From Epithemia pelagica (taxonomy: Eukaryota > Bacillariophyta > Bacillariophyceae > Surirellales > Surirellaceae): a DNA stretch of 64,000 nucleotides. The first letter of the stretch is position 1; each line of letters opens with the position of its first letter. Under the pieces are notes generated by a model. The model worked only from the letters and a program-made list of their open reading frames with translations. It made no database searches and had not been told where the DNA came from. The translations under genes and the position numbers were made by a program. Where the stretch lies: positions 3,100,001 through 3,164,000 of the forward strand of contig OX337230.1 in assembly GCA_946965045.2 (NCBI GenBank), written 5' to 3'. Of the stretch, positions 9,876 to 22,400 are shown piece by piece.

Positions 9876-10637
9876 ATGGGAATGAGAAGCATGGCGCGTT
9901 TGCTTCTTCCATGGAGCATTCTTTTCCTGTTTCAATCTCCCAGGGTTTGTCTCTCATTTTCGGCTTCTCCACCACCACCAACATTTTCTACGTATTGTCA
10001 AGCGCGAGGAAACTCCTTTCATTATGGTCCGGCAGGGTCCAGCGCAGTGTTTTTTGTAGCAACAACTACATCCACGGATACACCCAGCAACAAGACAGTT
10101 GTGGTCTCGTCCGATGCATCCGAAAATGAAAACGAGAAAAAGAGTATTCAAATAATGTTGCGTGAAGCTCAAGCACTTCGAGGAGAAGCATTGTCTTTGG
10201 AACGAGCCTTGAATCAGTCCAAGATTGAAAAGGCCAGCTTGGAAGAAGCCAAGATCGATAAGTGGATTCAAGACTTGCTGTTTGTTCCGACACAATCAAC
10301 AACAACAGAGCTCTTGAATACAGCCGAGGGTGCTTTTGAACGTCTCAAGGACGATCGCTTTTCGCAGGAACAAGTGAACAAGATTTTTCGTCGTATTTGT
10401 TCGCAACAAAAACAAAGTCGCAGTAATCATTCCCCCATCATGGCTTTATTATTGGATGCGGTGGGGAAATTAGATGATTTGGAGCGCCAAGATAATCCCA
10501 ACAAACGATGGAGTGGACGTGTGGAACAGGCCTTGCAAAAGAAACTGTTTGCGGCCGATTGGAACATTGAACTGCAGGATGAAGAAGAAGCCGATCGACA
10601 AAATCCATTCAAGCTACCCTCGCAAAACCTATTCTGA
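9876..10637 (+). CDS. Unknown protein with plastid- or secretory-type N terminus
   Basis: Uninterrupted 253-residue frame from ATG 9876. Residues 1-27 form a hydrophobic signal sequence (ARLLLPWSILFLF) ending near CLSFSAS. That resembles the S-F junction of diatom bipartite plastid signals, and a Ser/Thr-rich stretch follows. From about residue 85 the protein is charged and predicted helical, with a likely coiled coil over LREAQALRGEALSLERAL and the following KIEKASLEEAKI. The rest is a helical segment (TAEGAFERLKDD, EQVNKIFRRI, LLLDAVGKLDDLE). I do not recognise a family. A small plastid-located helical protein is the best description; function is unknown. Confidence 0.75.
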   Translation: MGMRSMARLLLPWSILFLFQSPRVCLSFSASPPPPTFSTYCQARGNSFHYGPAGSSAVFFVATTTSTDTPSNKTVVVSSDASENENEKKSIQIMLREAQALRGEALSLERALNQSKIEKASLEEAKIDKWIQDLLFVPTQSTTTELLNTAEGAFERLKDDRFSQEQVNKIFRRICSQQKQSRSNHSPIMALLLDAVGKLDDLERQDNPNKRWSGRVEQALQKKLFAADWNIELQDEEEADRQNPFKLPSQNLF

Positions 10638-10930
10638 ATCGTATTGCCTTGGGTGTGTGCTAAAGAACACCCTTTCAAGCCACGGTGCAATCGAGCCAGG
10701 GTTCGCTCAGAAACTGCCTTTAACTCGACGCCTTGCATTGGGTGAAAAGCCAGTGAGGCAACACCGTAACAATTTCTAATGACATCTACTCATTGGACAT
10801 TTTGCTGAAAGGAGTGTCGAAGACAGATCAGTGTAGCATGAATGAAACTAGATATCACAAACAGAGTGTTTTGTCTAAATCGAAATGTAATGAAGCCGCT
10901 GTTGTACGGCTAGATCTGAAAGATCATCTG

Positions 10931-13900
10931 TTACACGGTCTCACGGATTTGTACGTCAATAAAGTCTTCATTTGCCGCATTGGATGCATCGTGGTCTGAA
11001 TCCTCCATATCATCTACGGATGCTACATTCCGAGATTCGGGGTTGTAATCCTTGTCAGCTTCGTCCAAGACACCTTTGATGTTCCGAACAAAGGTAGCTT
11101 GTTCTTGTTGTCCACTGCTACCGCTTTTTGATCGACAAAAGAACAAACAGAGTGCCACAAGGCATCCTGCCAAGACACCAGCTCCCACACCTACTATAAG
11201 TATTGGATTCACAGAATCGGGTTCCACATCGCCAGAACAAAAGTCCACGGCGCTTGTTCCGCCAACCCATGTGCAATCCACACCAAGGTGTTCCAACGAG
11301 CCAGTAAAGCCTTGGACTACCTTGGCAAAGCCGTCTTCTTCCAATGGTGATCCGTCGAAATCAAGGTTTCGGCTTATCATTGCTGCAGTGTTACGATCCT
11401 TTGCATTGATCAAGGGAAGCAAAGACTGTGCGCCGACGTATGCCCTGGCATGGTGCAGATCCTTGTCGGCACCATTCCGGTCTTCGTGCAGCGTCACCAA
11501 ATCTTCGAGAGTGGCTTGAACCAGGATTGACCGGAGAACAGGTGTTAATTCCGACGCAGCCTTTTCCAAACCCTCGCAGCTCTGGGCGGTGACGGCACCT
11601 CGCCCAGAATAGAGAAGGGTTTGAATTCTTTCGTTGGCCACTGTCGAACCTCGCATAATATTCCGGCACGTTCGCCAGTCCCCACAGTTCTTCTTGGATA
11701 TTCCCCAAAGAAACATTCCCCCAGTGCGGTCATAGGGTGCGTTAACCACTCCCTCGATGGAACCAACAATATACGCAGCTGCTCTGTTCCATAGTTCTTT
11801 TGCAGCTAGAGGTCGTTCGGCATTGCATTCCTTTACGGCACCATACATTTGCTCCTGTGCTGCCATGTACATGACCAAGTACTGGGCACCCAAGACAACC
11901 ATGACTCGACGTCGATATGGTGGAATTTCGGCCGATCTCAGTCCAGAGTTAATCATGGTATGCGCGTAGTTGTTGTCACTTGAGTAGTATTGAACAAAAT
12001 CATTGTGGTCGGGTACATTGGGTCGTCCAGTGCTCTTGGCAAGGCCTTCAAGACTAGGGGCAGAGACTGAACCAGTACTCCCTACAGCACTCAAATACTT
12101 TCCGAACACATAGAGGTCCTCTGCTGCTTCATAGGCCTCCTGGTCCATCAAGATGTCGAGTAGGCTAATGTCCAAATCCAACGCTGCAAAATCAGCTACA
12201 TCAGCACTTGGTCTGTATCCTGCTAGAGACGCCTGGAAAGGCGGGTCGATACATTCAATAGCCGATTGCTTGTGGGTTCCCACATCTTTGCATGTGAGTT
12301 CCAAACAAGGTAGTAAATTGTAGATCGCTCCAATGATTTCGTCTACTTCAGAAGCATCGTAGTCTCCTGTGATCAGTCTCGTGTACAGATAATCAAAAGT
12401 GTAGGCGTTGCATGGTCTGGCAAGAGGAACAAGACCATGTGCAAATATTCTTACTCGATCGGGGTCATTGTTAATGAGGGCATCAATTAGTCCTTGCGCC
12501 TGGACGACGACCATTTGTGACACAATCATATTCACCGATCGCATAAGTTTTCGAGCAGTTGTTAGATCTGTTGAACATGACTCAGCAAACGAGAGCTCTA
12601 ATCGAGCTTGGTTTAAGAGACGTAAGAACCGAACATTCGCTGATGCCAAACCTGACTCGTCGACGGTGTCAAATTTGCTTGCCAGCCTTTCCGCCAGATT
12701 GTACAACAGGTGTCCCTGATCGGTATTGCCCGCAGTTTCGCCATCTCCGATCCAATAGGCTGCGACAATATCCATGGCATGAATACCATCCTCACCTGCA
12801 ATCATTTGGTTTTTGCAGTTCTGCACAGCCTCAAAGAGCCTGTTTGCAACTTCCATCCAAATATTGAGAGTAACAGCAGCTTCTGCTGGAAGTGTTGAAG
12901 GTTTCTCTTTGTCGAACATTTCCATGACGATCGAATCAGCGTACTGTGCGACTGGTTTCCCGAGAAAATTACCAGCTTCATCCTTCAACGTGTATACGGT
13001 TGTCTGGAAAAGTGGGTTATGTTTCATAGCAAGTGAGGCGTTGGTGGAGAGACCTGAGAGAGATCTGAAAGAAACCTGTATTCCAAACTTATCATACTCG
13101 GCTGAGTTTTCACCACCTTTATAGATGTCGAAAGCGAGTGTCTTCTTGTCAAGCTTCAAAGCGTCTTCCATTTGCTTGATATCCTTCGCAATATCTGCAT
13201 AGTTGTCAACAAAGGTTGTGGATTTGTATATAGTTGTATCTTGTCCCAGAGTAGTAGTGGTGTCAGGATGTGGTGCTATGTTCCTGTCGCACGTGGACAA
13301 ACCACTTTGTAACAAGGTTCCAATGGTATCACACTTGATACCAAGCCCACGAATAACATATTTGAAAGCATCAACAACTTTCTCCAGTCCACCCTGAACT
13401 GATTGCTGACCTGGAACAAACTGAGTGTTTGTGACAATAGTACTTGCACTTGTTTGGTTTAAAGCAGCAATTTGGGGAAGGATGGCTTTCGCAAGCACAT
13501 CGAGTGACGCAAGCTCCTCCTTGCCCGACGCTCCATTTATCGATGCACTCTTTTCAGCAAACATTAGCGTTGCTTGGATGAAAGGGACTGCAAGCATGGG
13601 AATAAGCGTCTCGTCAATGATTTTTGCAGCCGAGTCACAGTCCATTTTGCTGAGCCACTGTTTGATATCTGCGAATGCGAACAATACAAACTCGTTTGCG
13701 CTGGCATCACCTGTCGTTTCACAGGCACCAAGGAAGGAACTACAAACCTCCTTTCCCAATCCCATTAGCATCACACCGCTGCCGGTGGTACTTCCTCCTG
13801 AAGAGGGCCCTTCAATGGATCCAGCGAAAAGAGCCACAGCATTGTCAATAAATGGCCCACCCGGTTGGCTGTTCGCGCAAGCATTCTGAGCAGTTTGAAT

Positions 13901-16900
13901 CCATCCATGCACAGCGAGGTACGACAGAGCTTGGAGAATTCGCTTCGCTGCCGCAGAGTTTTGGAATGCACTAGCACCTGGAAATGGTTCGCTGCCGTCG
14001 CCAAACAGTTGTCCAATGAATTTCTCAATGAAGTTCGACTCGCCAAAATATTCCTTGTACTTGTCAGCGAGTGAACTGGCTTGAGTATTTGTATTGTCGC
14101 CAGCTACTTTTTGGAGTCTTCGAAGCGCGGTTCCGTCTGGACTGTTTCGACCAAAGTCATAGATATCCTTGGCTGTCTCCTTCGCTCCCATTCGCATCAG
14201 AATATGAATTTGGTTAACGTCCAGATCCAATCTGGCCTCTGCTAAAGCAATGCCTCCCGCATCGATCGGATGGCCAACAAGTGACTGGGCACTGTCTATA
14301 GAATCCATCGCCGAACAGAGGTCGTTCTTCAACTTAATGAGATCGTCAAAGCCCGAGTTCGTAGGATCGCTGAGATCCCCACAGGAAATACCTAGACACA
14401 CCAATCCTTTGGCAAGCTCATCCACGATAACGGTCTTCTTGTCCGCAGAGAGAGACGAGAACGTATTTTGGAACAGCGGTCCTTGAATCTCCAAGTAGTC
14501 TCCTGTACTGCAAGAAGCAATGTGCGGAACCAACGCAACAGCAAACATTTCTTCAAAGTTCCGGTCTCCCACGGCATTGTAATACAGCAGCTCTTCCACC
14601 AGAGGAATTGACATCACTCGGGCAATTTCTTTTATCTCTGCACGCATTGCGAGAAAGCTTGGAATACCCTGGGTTTGGCAGTTCTGGAGAATCGTCTTTG
14701 CCTTGTTGAAAAGGTTCATCAGGGTACCGTTCGCTTTTGCCTCGGCTTCATTCATTCCAAAATGTTCCCTTGCCAGTTGGGCAATCGAATACATCATGTA
14801 ACCGCTGTTGAACTTGCCAGAAGCTTGTTCCTCACCGATCCATATCCCGACTGCGGAATCCAGAAAGGTCAGAGCATCGTCTCTGTTATTGGCTCGGCAT
14901 TGCTTCGCCGCTTCATTGAGCTGCCGCAAAATGATGAAAATTGAGTTCATTACCACTGTGGATTCAGCGGCCAAAAGTGCGCTGTTTCCGTTGGATGGTT
15001 TGAGCGCAAGAGAGATCACATTGTTTCCGAAATCCCATGTTTCTCCTGGTGTGTTCTTGAAGTCTTCATCATCGTAGAGAGCATACCGATAAAAATTGTA
15101 GATATCATCCTTCTCCATGATACCTTTCGCTTCTGTGCTCATTTTCTGTAACGTTGACACGTCAGGTAACCCATAGAGTCCACTGGTGAAGCTCTCTCCA
15201 TTTTCGTACTCTGTTTTTGCTGTATTGACATCAGATGCCAACCACATTTTCTTCACATCTTGAGCCACTTTTGCATCGGCGAGGGCCACAGCTTCATTAG
15301 AGAAGGTGAACTTATTAAATCCCAGCTTCTGGTTCGTAGGAGGTAAAACTTTTGGGCCTCCTGGTTCACGAGTAACCTTCACGGGCGCCGGCGTTGGCTG
15401 TGGTGCATAGTTTGGACTGGGCGTTCGAGGATCTTTGTAGGGAGCAGGAAGATCTTTTCCGGCGCACACATCACGGACGATATCATCAGTTCCATGAATT
15501 GCACCGATATCCTCGCAGTCGATCTCCACCGATGAGATGATGGTTTCCATGTCTGAAAACACTGTATCTGTGTCTTGCGAGGTCAAAGACGACACAGTCA
15601 AAGCGCCCTCTATCTCAGATGCTTGCTGCGAGTTGGTTGAAGAAAAGAAGGCAATGACAGCACGAGAATACCCAAAGGCATAGCCAGCTTCGGGACTATC
15701 TGGATCCTGCCCTGCCATGATTAGATTTTCCAGCATGCCTTGACTAAGAGGAATCATGAACTTGAAGAGAAGCCCTTCGTAAATATTACTCAGGCCTGCT
15801 CCTTGGGCGCTTGCCAAGTTCGAAGCACCCGCTTCTAGGTCAAACACAACCTCCCTATTAACAGGTGGGATTGAAGAAGATGACTGACACAAATTGAAAT
15901 CTTGGCACACTTCCTTGGCAAGTCCGTAGAGCGATGCTCCAGGGGCTTTTTTGTCTCCACCATCTTGTGATCCCTCCGTGGAACCAATGAACAGAGCTGC
16001 CCCATTGTCCCAGGCCATTTGAGCCTCTTTCAGTTTGGCGCTTCCACCTGAAAGCAATTCAACGGCTTTGTCAAGCTCATTGGTAATTGCCAGGAACATG
16101 ACAAGCCCTCTAAGTAGCCCCACTACGTATCCTGGCATTTGCCCTGTTTTTATAGTGGAAAAAGTTCCCGCTTTATTCAACGCATCCAGTACCATCTTGT
16201 CGATAAAATCTCGATCATCCGCATTCGCGCCGAAATGAGCGGCTGCCTGCTTGTAAGTATCACTCACACTCCCTGTAGTTTCTCCTGTTGCAAGATCCTT
16301 GAGAGAAAACAGGGTGTTCCATCCATAATTGTAATAATCTCGAGCCGCAAAGACTCCCCCATATTCAAGGAAGTATTCAATTTGCCGAATATCACGATCA
16401 ATATAAGAAGTTTTTCGCACATCGATGGATGGTGTGTATCCAACCATTTGAGTATCACCCGATAAGTCACATTGAGGGATTTCACCATTACGGTATGATC
16501 CGACCATCTCACAAGTTATTCCCAAACAGCTGTATGTAGACTGCACGGCTTTGATGAGTTCTTGTCGATTGGTCGCGTCAACGTTGTTTGTAATGGTCAT
16601 GTCCACCAGTTTGTGAAAGGTGTCCGTGTCGCAGCTACCGACAACAGGTAGAATGGTCAAGGTGTACATCTCAACAAAGTCCGTAGGCTGTTGTGGGTCA
16701 AAGGTCATGATTTTGTGAAGCAGCATTTGTACAAACAACTGAAAGAGGTAGGAGACGAGAGTTTGTACCCTGATTCGTAGTTCCATGTATCCAATGCTGT
16801 CCGGTGAGCTGCACTTATCGCCATTGATATCGACTCGTAACTGACTAAATTCCTCCATAACGTTGGAATTCAAAACAACTTGGGCCCCATCGACTGGGTC

Positions 16901-17669
16901 AATCTGATCAAACCGTGCGCCATCCTCCACATATTGGGCCACACTGTAAAAGAGAAAGCCTGTATTCGCGTCACCTCGTTCTTGGTCGGCTCCAACCCAC
17001 AAGGCAGACGCTTTGTCAAGACTTTGAAGCATGGACGCTTTGTCATTCGTTACACAAGATTTGAGCATATCATAGAGATGACCATAATAGGCCATGGCGA
17101 CGTTAAAGGACAAGGAAGCGTCCGCTTCAATTTGGCTAATGTTGAGTTTGAACAAGTCATTGACAACTGTGTCGGCATACAACTGAACGGATTTTCCATC
17201 AAAGTTTCCGGGACTATCTCCTTCAACCAACTCGCCCAACACGGCAAATCCTTTCTTGTAGAGATTGTACAGCGGATATTCTCCATACTTGGATTGTGCC
17301 TGGTCGCTCAATCCCTTCAAGGTTAAGCTACCCGTATTCTTTGAGCTGCCGCTTGTGTAGATTTGTTTCTTCAAGGTGAAATTCTTGTGAGCCGCTCTCA
17401 TTTCTCCAATGTCATGAGCCAGCATTAATCTGGAGATTGTACAATACAATCAAACGAACAGCACAACAATAACAACAACAACAAGGGAGAGCGAAAAAAT
17501 GAGCAAAGCATGAGTCAATCGCCGTCACACAAACAAAATAAGTACAACTTTCTTTCACATACTCAGCCATGACATCGTTCTCTTGGGTTTGCAACCCCAA
17601 ACTCTCAAAGACGCTTCCCAAAACTGCATGGGAGCACGTCACAAGGAGGACGAAACGTAGAAGCATCAT
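10931..17669 (-). CDS. Giant type I membrane protein with six Fea1/phytotransferrin-like units
   Basis: Exon 1 is 17669-17563 and exon 2 is 17429-10931; the 133-base intron has GT-AG ends and the join keeps frame, giving 2201 residues. A signal peptide (MMLLRFVLLVTCSHAVLGS) begins the protein. One membrane span lies near 2111-2134 (ILIVGVGAGVLAGCLVAL) and a ~68-residue acidic tail ends it. The outside part repeats. Three A units carry an LWVGADQ-like motif near residues 179, 900 and 1596. Three B units carry an ALFIGSTEG / LFAGSIEG / YIVGSIEG motif near 517, 1239 and 1925, each followed by LYGLAKEVC-type sequence with paired Cys. A and B alternate, so the protein is three ~700-residue modules. 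The B motifs recall the Fea1 domain of algal low-iron-induced proteins and of ISIP2a phytotransferrin, which suggests a surface iron-related or carbonate-dependent binding role. That link is from motif memory, not a search. Confidence 0.8.
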
Positions 17670-18967
17670 AACGGAATCCTTGCAGGTGGTCGATCTGTCA
17701 TTTAGGTGCTGTCACACAAAGGTGCGAATCAATTCTGTGCTGCTGTGTTACAGGATGCTGCAGCAAGCGTCTAACCAGGCAAGAAGGGAGCCTTTTCTGG
17801 TCGTCTAGCCTTGGGAATAGGAAGATGAAGACAACCACACCAAGAAGGTAACCACCAAGGCGAAGAGGTGAGAGATGCCCGCAGAGGTCCGTCGGGGGTC
17901 ACTCTCGCGACTCCCTCCCGACTCCAAAGTCCCAAGAGCCGGTAGTGATTGTACGTAAGACTCAACGGGAAAAAGACGAAATCGAATGGGAGTGAGACCC
18001 AGACCAATCCCAGAATTCCAAGCGTTTGCATATTTTACGATTTGTCATTCTCAATTAGAGAGGAAAACGATCGTAGCGCTTAAGTGTGATACACGTCAAA
18101 CTTCTCGACGGATGGTCGCGGTGTATCTCAATATTCGTTCACAAGAATATATTCATGTTCTCGCTAGGATTTGAATCACGAGAATCTCGCTTGCCCAGCC
18201 AAACCGCGGTATAAAAATCCTTTTTTGTAAGAGTACTCGTAGTGTACGAGTACGAGTACGAGTACGGATTGGTAATTGCTAGGAGTACAAAGAAAAAATC
18301 TGGCCCAGCAGAAGATCGAGAAACCTTACGAATTTTTCGGTTAACAAGATCCCGTCCTCTAAACTTGACTCAAAAACATGAGCCCAACACGAGCACAAAG
18401 CAGACAAACCTAAGGCTAAGGCGGTGATCGGTGATCATCAATCATCACGCTACTACAACTACAACGGTATGGCGGCGGTCCGGGCATATTCCGATGGAAA
18501 CCTGAACTTCTCTAGGAAGGATTCTAGGACCATGGCGCCTTGTTGTAGTCCAAGTAGATCCTTGGACTCTACATTACGGTTACAGGAGACACAATACTTG
18601 TACCCGCGAAACGTAAACGCATCTCTTGCATTCCCCTCAAAGCACTTTAGTACTTACGGTATTTGAAAAGCAACCATCTTACTCCGACAATTTCATGCTT
18701 CATCTCCTTCTCCTCGACGTTCCAGAGAACTACCTAATTGAATGGCTTTTCTCTTGGAAGAAGGGGTGAACCTTTCGTTATTCCAACAGTCATCTAGGAG
18801 GAGCATTTTGTCAATAGAGGAGTACTCTTGCTCTGGAGCTGGAGGAGTAGCACTCCTTGTACACATTATCAGGTCCTGCTCTTGCACGGATTATATGTGC
18901 GACTCAGTTTTTTCCGACCGCCAACCCGAACACCGCCGGTCATTGGACCCATATCATCATCAATGTG
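17670..18967. other. Intergenic, divergent
   Basis: About 1.3 kb between the giant membrane-protein gene (-) and the dioxygenase gene (+). It contains a GTACGA microsatellite at 18244-18266. Several short frames exist, none recognisable. It should carry both promoters. Confidence 0.5.
18244..18266 (+). repeat. (GTACGA)n short tandem repeat
   Basis: Nearly four copies of a 6-base unit. Related GAGTAC words recur just upstream (18230-18240). Confidence 0.9.
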
Positions 18968-19983
18968 ATGAGCAACATGCAAACCACCCATGTGAATGAA
19001 AGTGCCACCCATATGAATGAAAGTGATGAGCAGATCCAATACGATCGTTTCGTAAGACCAAAACTGAAAGAAGAGATTGTCAGACAAGTTTTGCGGAAAA
19101 AACTAGCAAAACAACGACATGTTGTTCTTCCCAAGGCTATTGATCCCACGTACTTGGATTCCCTGTTTCCCAGAATGTTGGAACTATTTGAACCCCAAAC
19201 AGTCAATTACAACGGAGGAATTGGGAACGTGCCCAAATGGAAAATTTCATGCTATTTAGAAGTTATGGATGGAGGCGTTCCCACCACCAACCCAAACTTG
19301 CAGCTATTGGATCTGTTCTCACCTCTCTTGTCGGCTTGTAATCAAATATTCATGGACTGGTATCGACAACAACAAGCCTGTAACGATAGAAAAACGTCAA
19401 CACCTATCGAAGATTGTCACAGATTAATGACTTTTCTCACTCGCTACACACCTGCTCCTGGTGAACAAGCGTTGCTAAAGGTATGAGAGATTGTGAATAT
19501 GCTTGCTCCTTGCGGAATCGTTCGTACTGTTTGCTGACTGTATACGCTCCGATTATCATGACCAACAGCACGTGGATGGCGCCGGGAAAGTGGATGGTTC
19601 TATCGTAGTTGCCTTGCCTGTCGATCGCTGGTCAGCTTCTGAGGACGAGAATGCATTTGAAGGCGGCGGTTTAACGTTTTGGGATGGACCCAAGCAAGAT
19701 GAGATTCGGTACGATACCCGTTCGGGTGATCTTGCCCTAATCGATCGGTACGTGCATGTTACTTTTCCTCCTCTTCTGCTCTACGGTCGTGCACTAAACA
19801 CCCCACTCAATACCACCGCACGACTTTCCAATTTAATGACAAAGGGCGGTTTGGCATCAAGCAAATCCAATCACCAAAGGGACCCGATGGGCGCTTGTCA
19901 TCTTCTATAAAGTCATTCGAAGGACTGACGAGTCATTTTCTCTCGCAATCTCGGAGCCCGGTCGAAATGACGCCGTTGTGTGA
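18968..19983 (+). CDS. 2-oxoglutarate/Fe(II) dioxygenase, prolyl-4-hydroxylase-like
   Basis: Three exons: 18968-19480, 19569-19747 and 19845-19983, with GT-AG introns in consistent phase, giving 276 residues. The double-stranded beta-helix is recognisable at the C-terminal half. HVDGAG supplies the first His and the Asp of the iron triad, FEGGGLTFWDG is the usual middle strand, GDLALIDR leads into the distal strand, and VWHQANPITKGTRWALVIFY gives the distal His and the 2-oxoglutarate-binding Arg. This is the P4Hc pattern: hydroxylation of a peptide or small substrate with 2-oxoglutarate and O2. The N-terminal ~110 residues are charged and helical with no signal peptide, so a cytosolic or nuclear enzyme is likely. 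Upstream in-frame extension starts at TTG and is not convincing; ATG 18968 is the first ATG. The substrate is unknown. Confidence 0.85.
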
Positions 19984-20517
19984 GAGCAGTTAGCAGTGCT
20001 CTTTGATGTCGGTGAAGATGCAGCTGTTACCTACAATGAATCCTATTTCTTGTCGGTATGTTCATCGTTATCAAAATCCTTACCATATCATTTGCGCAGT
20101 TCTTACGGTGTCTGTCCTCTTGACGTGAATGAGACCCTTTTCTTTGTTTTCGCTGGAGCCTTGGCAGAAAACGCAAAGCCTCTGGAAAAGTACTTCTCTG
20201 TGCGGACCCAGGAACGACGTAATTTGTGTTCTACGGGTAGTAGAGACCGTAACCTAAAGATCACGTTTTCAAACTGGTGGCTGCGAAAACGCACAACACA
20301 TCCTCATGCAACGATACTCACGCACATACTGCGTCGCTCATGTTCATGAATTGTTAGAACATGCATTCAAGCGGCTTCTGGTGTTGGTAAGAGGATGCTA
20401 GATCAGGACTGTTACACTAGCAAAAAGAGAACGCGCTCATTGCGCTTTTGGTGCTATCAAAAAAATCTCCTGAGGTCGGATTGAAACGCCCAGAGCAGAG
20501 AAAAACAAACTCAGTGC
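19984..20517. other. Intergenic
   Basis: A frame at 19996-20349 is open (117 residues, TTG or internal start) but shows no family and has atypical composition toward its end. It may be a decayed or untranslated 3' region of the dioxygenase gene. No repeat or RNA seen. Confidence 0.4.
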
Positions 20518-21107
20518 TTATTCCCAGCCTTCTCCCGAGGACTTGATAACGTAAGCGGCGACATTGGCAATGTCCTCGTCAGAGAGACGTCCGCCAAAGG
20601 CAGGCATCGCGTTCTTTCCGTTGGTGACTTGAGTCATAACTGCCTTTTCGTTGTATCCTCCGGTCAAGTAAGATTCAAGAGCTTCCTTTTCCAATGTCTT
20701 TTCGGGCATGATCACATTTTGTCCACCGGCGTGGCAAGCAGCGCAGTTGGCGTTGAAGACGGTCTCACCGGCACCGGCATCAGCGGCAAGGACGGGAGAA
20801 GTGGCAACAACGGCGGCGGCAGCACCAACAACGGCACCCTTGGCAACCTGAAAAGACAAAACCAAGTTGATATTATGAGTCGCAGAATCTTAGCGATATC
20901 GTCTCGTGCCTGCCACGCGCCGCGGAAAAGGTTTGTTTCCGTGTTCCATGATGATTGCTCAACTCCGTAACTCGGATCCTACTGCAACAATGGAGATATC
21001 CTTTCAGTCTGGGTCAGTCAAACGATCCAATCTCTTCTTACCTGTTGAGGGTTGACACTGAAGGCGGAGGCAGAGGCAAGGAGTGTGGCGGCAACAGCGA
21101 TCTTCAT
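20518..21107 (-). CDS. petJ: Cytochrome c6, thylakoid lumen
   Basis: Two exons, 21107-21042 and 20847-20518; the intron (205 bases, GT-AG) joins in phase 0, giving 131 residues. The protein carries electrons from cytochrome b6f to photosystem I in the thylakoid lumen. Exon 1 encodes a signal peptide ending in the diatom plastid motif ASAF (TLLASASAFSV). Exon 2 opens with a thylakoid signal, a hydrophobic stretch ending VLAADA, and then the mature protein. The haem site is CAACH, and a Met axial ligand is expected in NAMPAFGG. The mature part is about 85 residues, the normal size. The intron separates the plastid and lumen signals, as is common in such genes. The Cu-independent carrier suits low-copper marine life. 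Confidence 0.96.
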
Positions 21108-22400
21108 GGTGGATGTATATTGACAATGGGTGAACAAGAGAGACACTAAGAAGAAGCGATCCAAAGAGGTATTCCGATAAAAAGATCGCGGTGCTGTCAA
21201 CGCAGATCGATTGCATGCGTCACGGTACGAGTACTCTTTACGACCACGTCAAGAATTCGTCGAAATCAGTAACGGACACAAGATACGATCCTCAATTTCC
21301 GGGTTAGAATGTTGACTTTGACGTGTCACCAGTCGCGAATAAAATCTATTCATTCTACCTCTCCCAAACTTTTCCTCTGTTCTCTAGTAGTGCTCCTGGA
21401 GTGCTCCTAGGATTGTTGGATTTGGTCCTTGCTACTTGCTGGTGCTAGGCATTTCAAAGCGACCACAAGCACGAAACTCGAGACGAGAAGCATAAGATAT
21501 GGGGAATGGTGACTCTATATCGAATCTACCGCTCTCAAAGACCATCATCGAGCTATCGTTATTGGGGTCGATTCTTTACCTTGATCATCCATTGCTCTCT
21601 GTTTCTCGACAGCAAGAGCGTGTCTTCCAACTGCCATCCAACATCCAATTTGTTTCTCTACCTCTTGTAGTAATCTGTAGACGCCTTTCCTCATCGACAG
21701 ACGAGTTCCTCCAGCTATCTCGCCTCTAGCTAGCTAGGTACTCCTAGTCCTTTTCGAATGAGGACAGACGACGGACAGACATATCTGATGAAGCTTATTC
21801 CACGTGGAGGCTGAGGAACGTTCAGAACGTATTTTGTAACGTGACACGTGATCCAAGTGACACGCCTGAAAATTATGTCCGGAGAATCCGGAATGCGTTC
21901 TGGTTGGCTCTTTCAGGTGATGTCGCCCTTGAGCGTCGATGTCACTGCGATGTCAGGACTACTGAAATTCTTATTCATGTTGAATGGCGATGTCAACTAG
22001 AATATTCACTGTGAGACAGGGTGTAAATGAGTGATGTCAACGATGTAGTTCCATGACACACACATTCTTTTTGACAGCGTGTTGTCGGCCTGACAAAACT
22101 GACACAAATCAGTCACGGTGGGCTGGGGATTGAATAAAGCCCCCCTCCGGGGCAAGGACCAGACAAGTCAAAAAGATAATAGCCTACAAGTGGGACACCG
22201 ACTCCGTCAATCACATCACACGAATTGGCTATGCCCTCTTTCGTGCCGGCTTCGTTCTGCTTTGGGGGTGCCTTCTCTGTCTCCTCGCGGCGACTTTCCT
22301 CATAACGAACTTTTGCTTGTGTTTTGCGTTCGCTGCTTCCTTCTTTGGGACAAGGCCGAGCTTATAGCCGTTCAAGAGGAGCAGCAGACCAGACTAAACC
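21108..22400. other. Intergenic, divergent
   Basis: About 1.3 kb between cytochrome c6 (-) and the histidine phosphatase (+). TGACGTGTCAC-type words occur at 21317-21330, resembling sites for bZIP factors. GATGTC occurs five times in 21919-22050. No gene recognised. Confidence 0.45.
21919..22050. promoter_or_regulatory. Cluster of GATGTC words
   Basis: Five GATGTC copies (followed by GCC, ACT, AGG, AAC and AAC) fall within about 130 bases, near 21919, 21939, 21950, 21987 and 22034. They lie between two divergent genes. They could be binding sites or a decayed repeat; no more can be said from sequence. Confidence 0.25.

Noticed and set aside
18150-18240. tRNA-like B box on the minus strand (GATTCAAATCC)
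   Set aside because: The 5-base T stem does not pair and no D arm or acceptor fits.
19996-20349. Possible extra exon after the dioxygenase
   Set aside because: The dioxygenase fold is complete before it, the frame starts without ATG, and there is no convincing splice acceptor.
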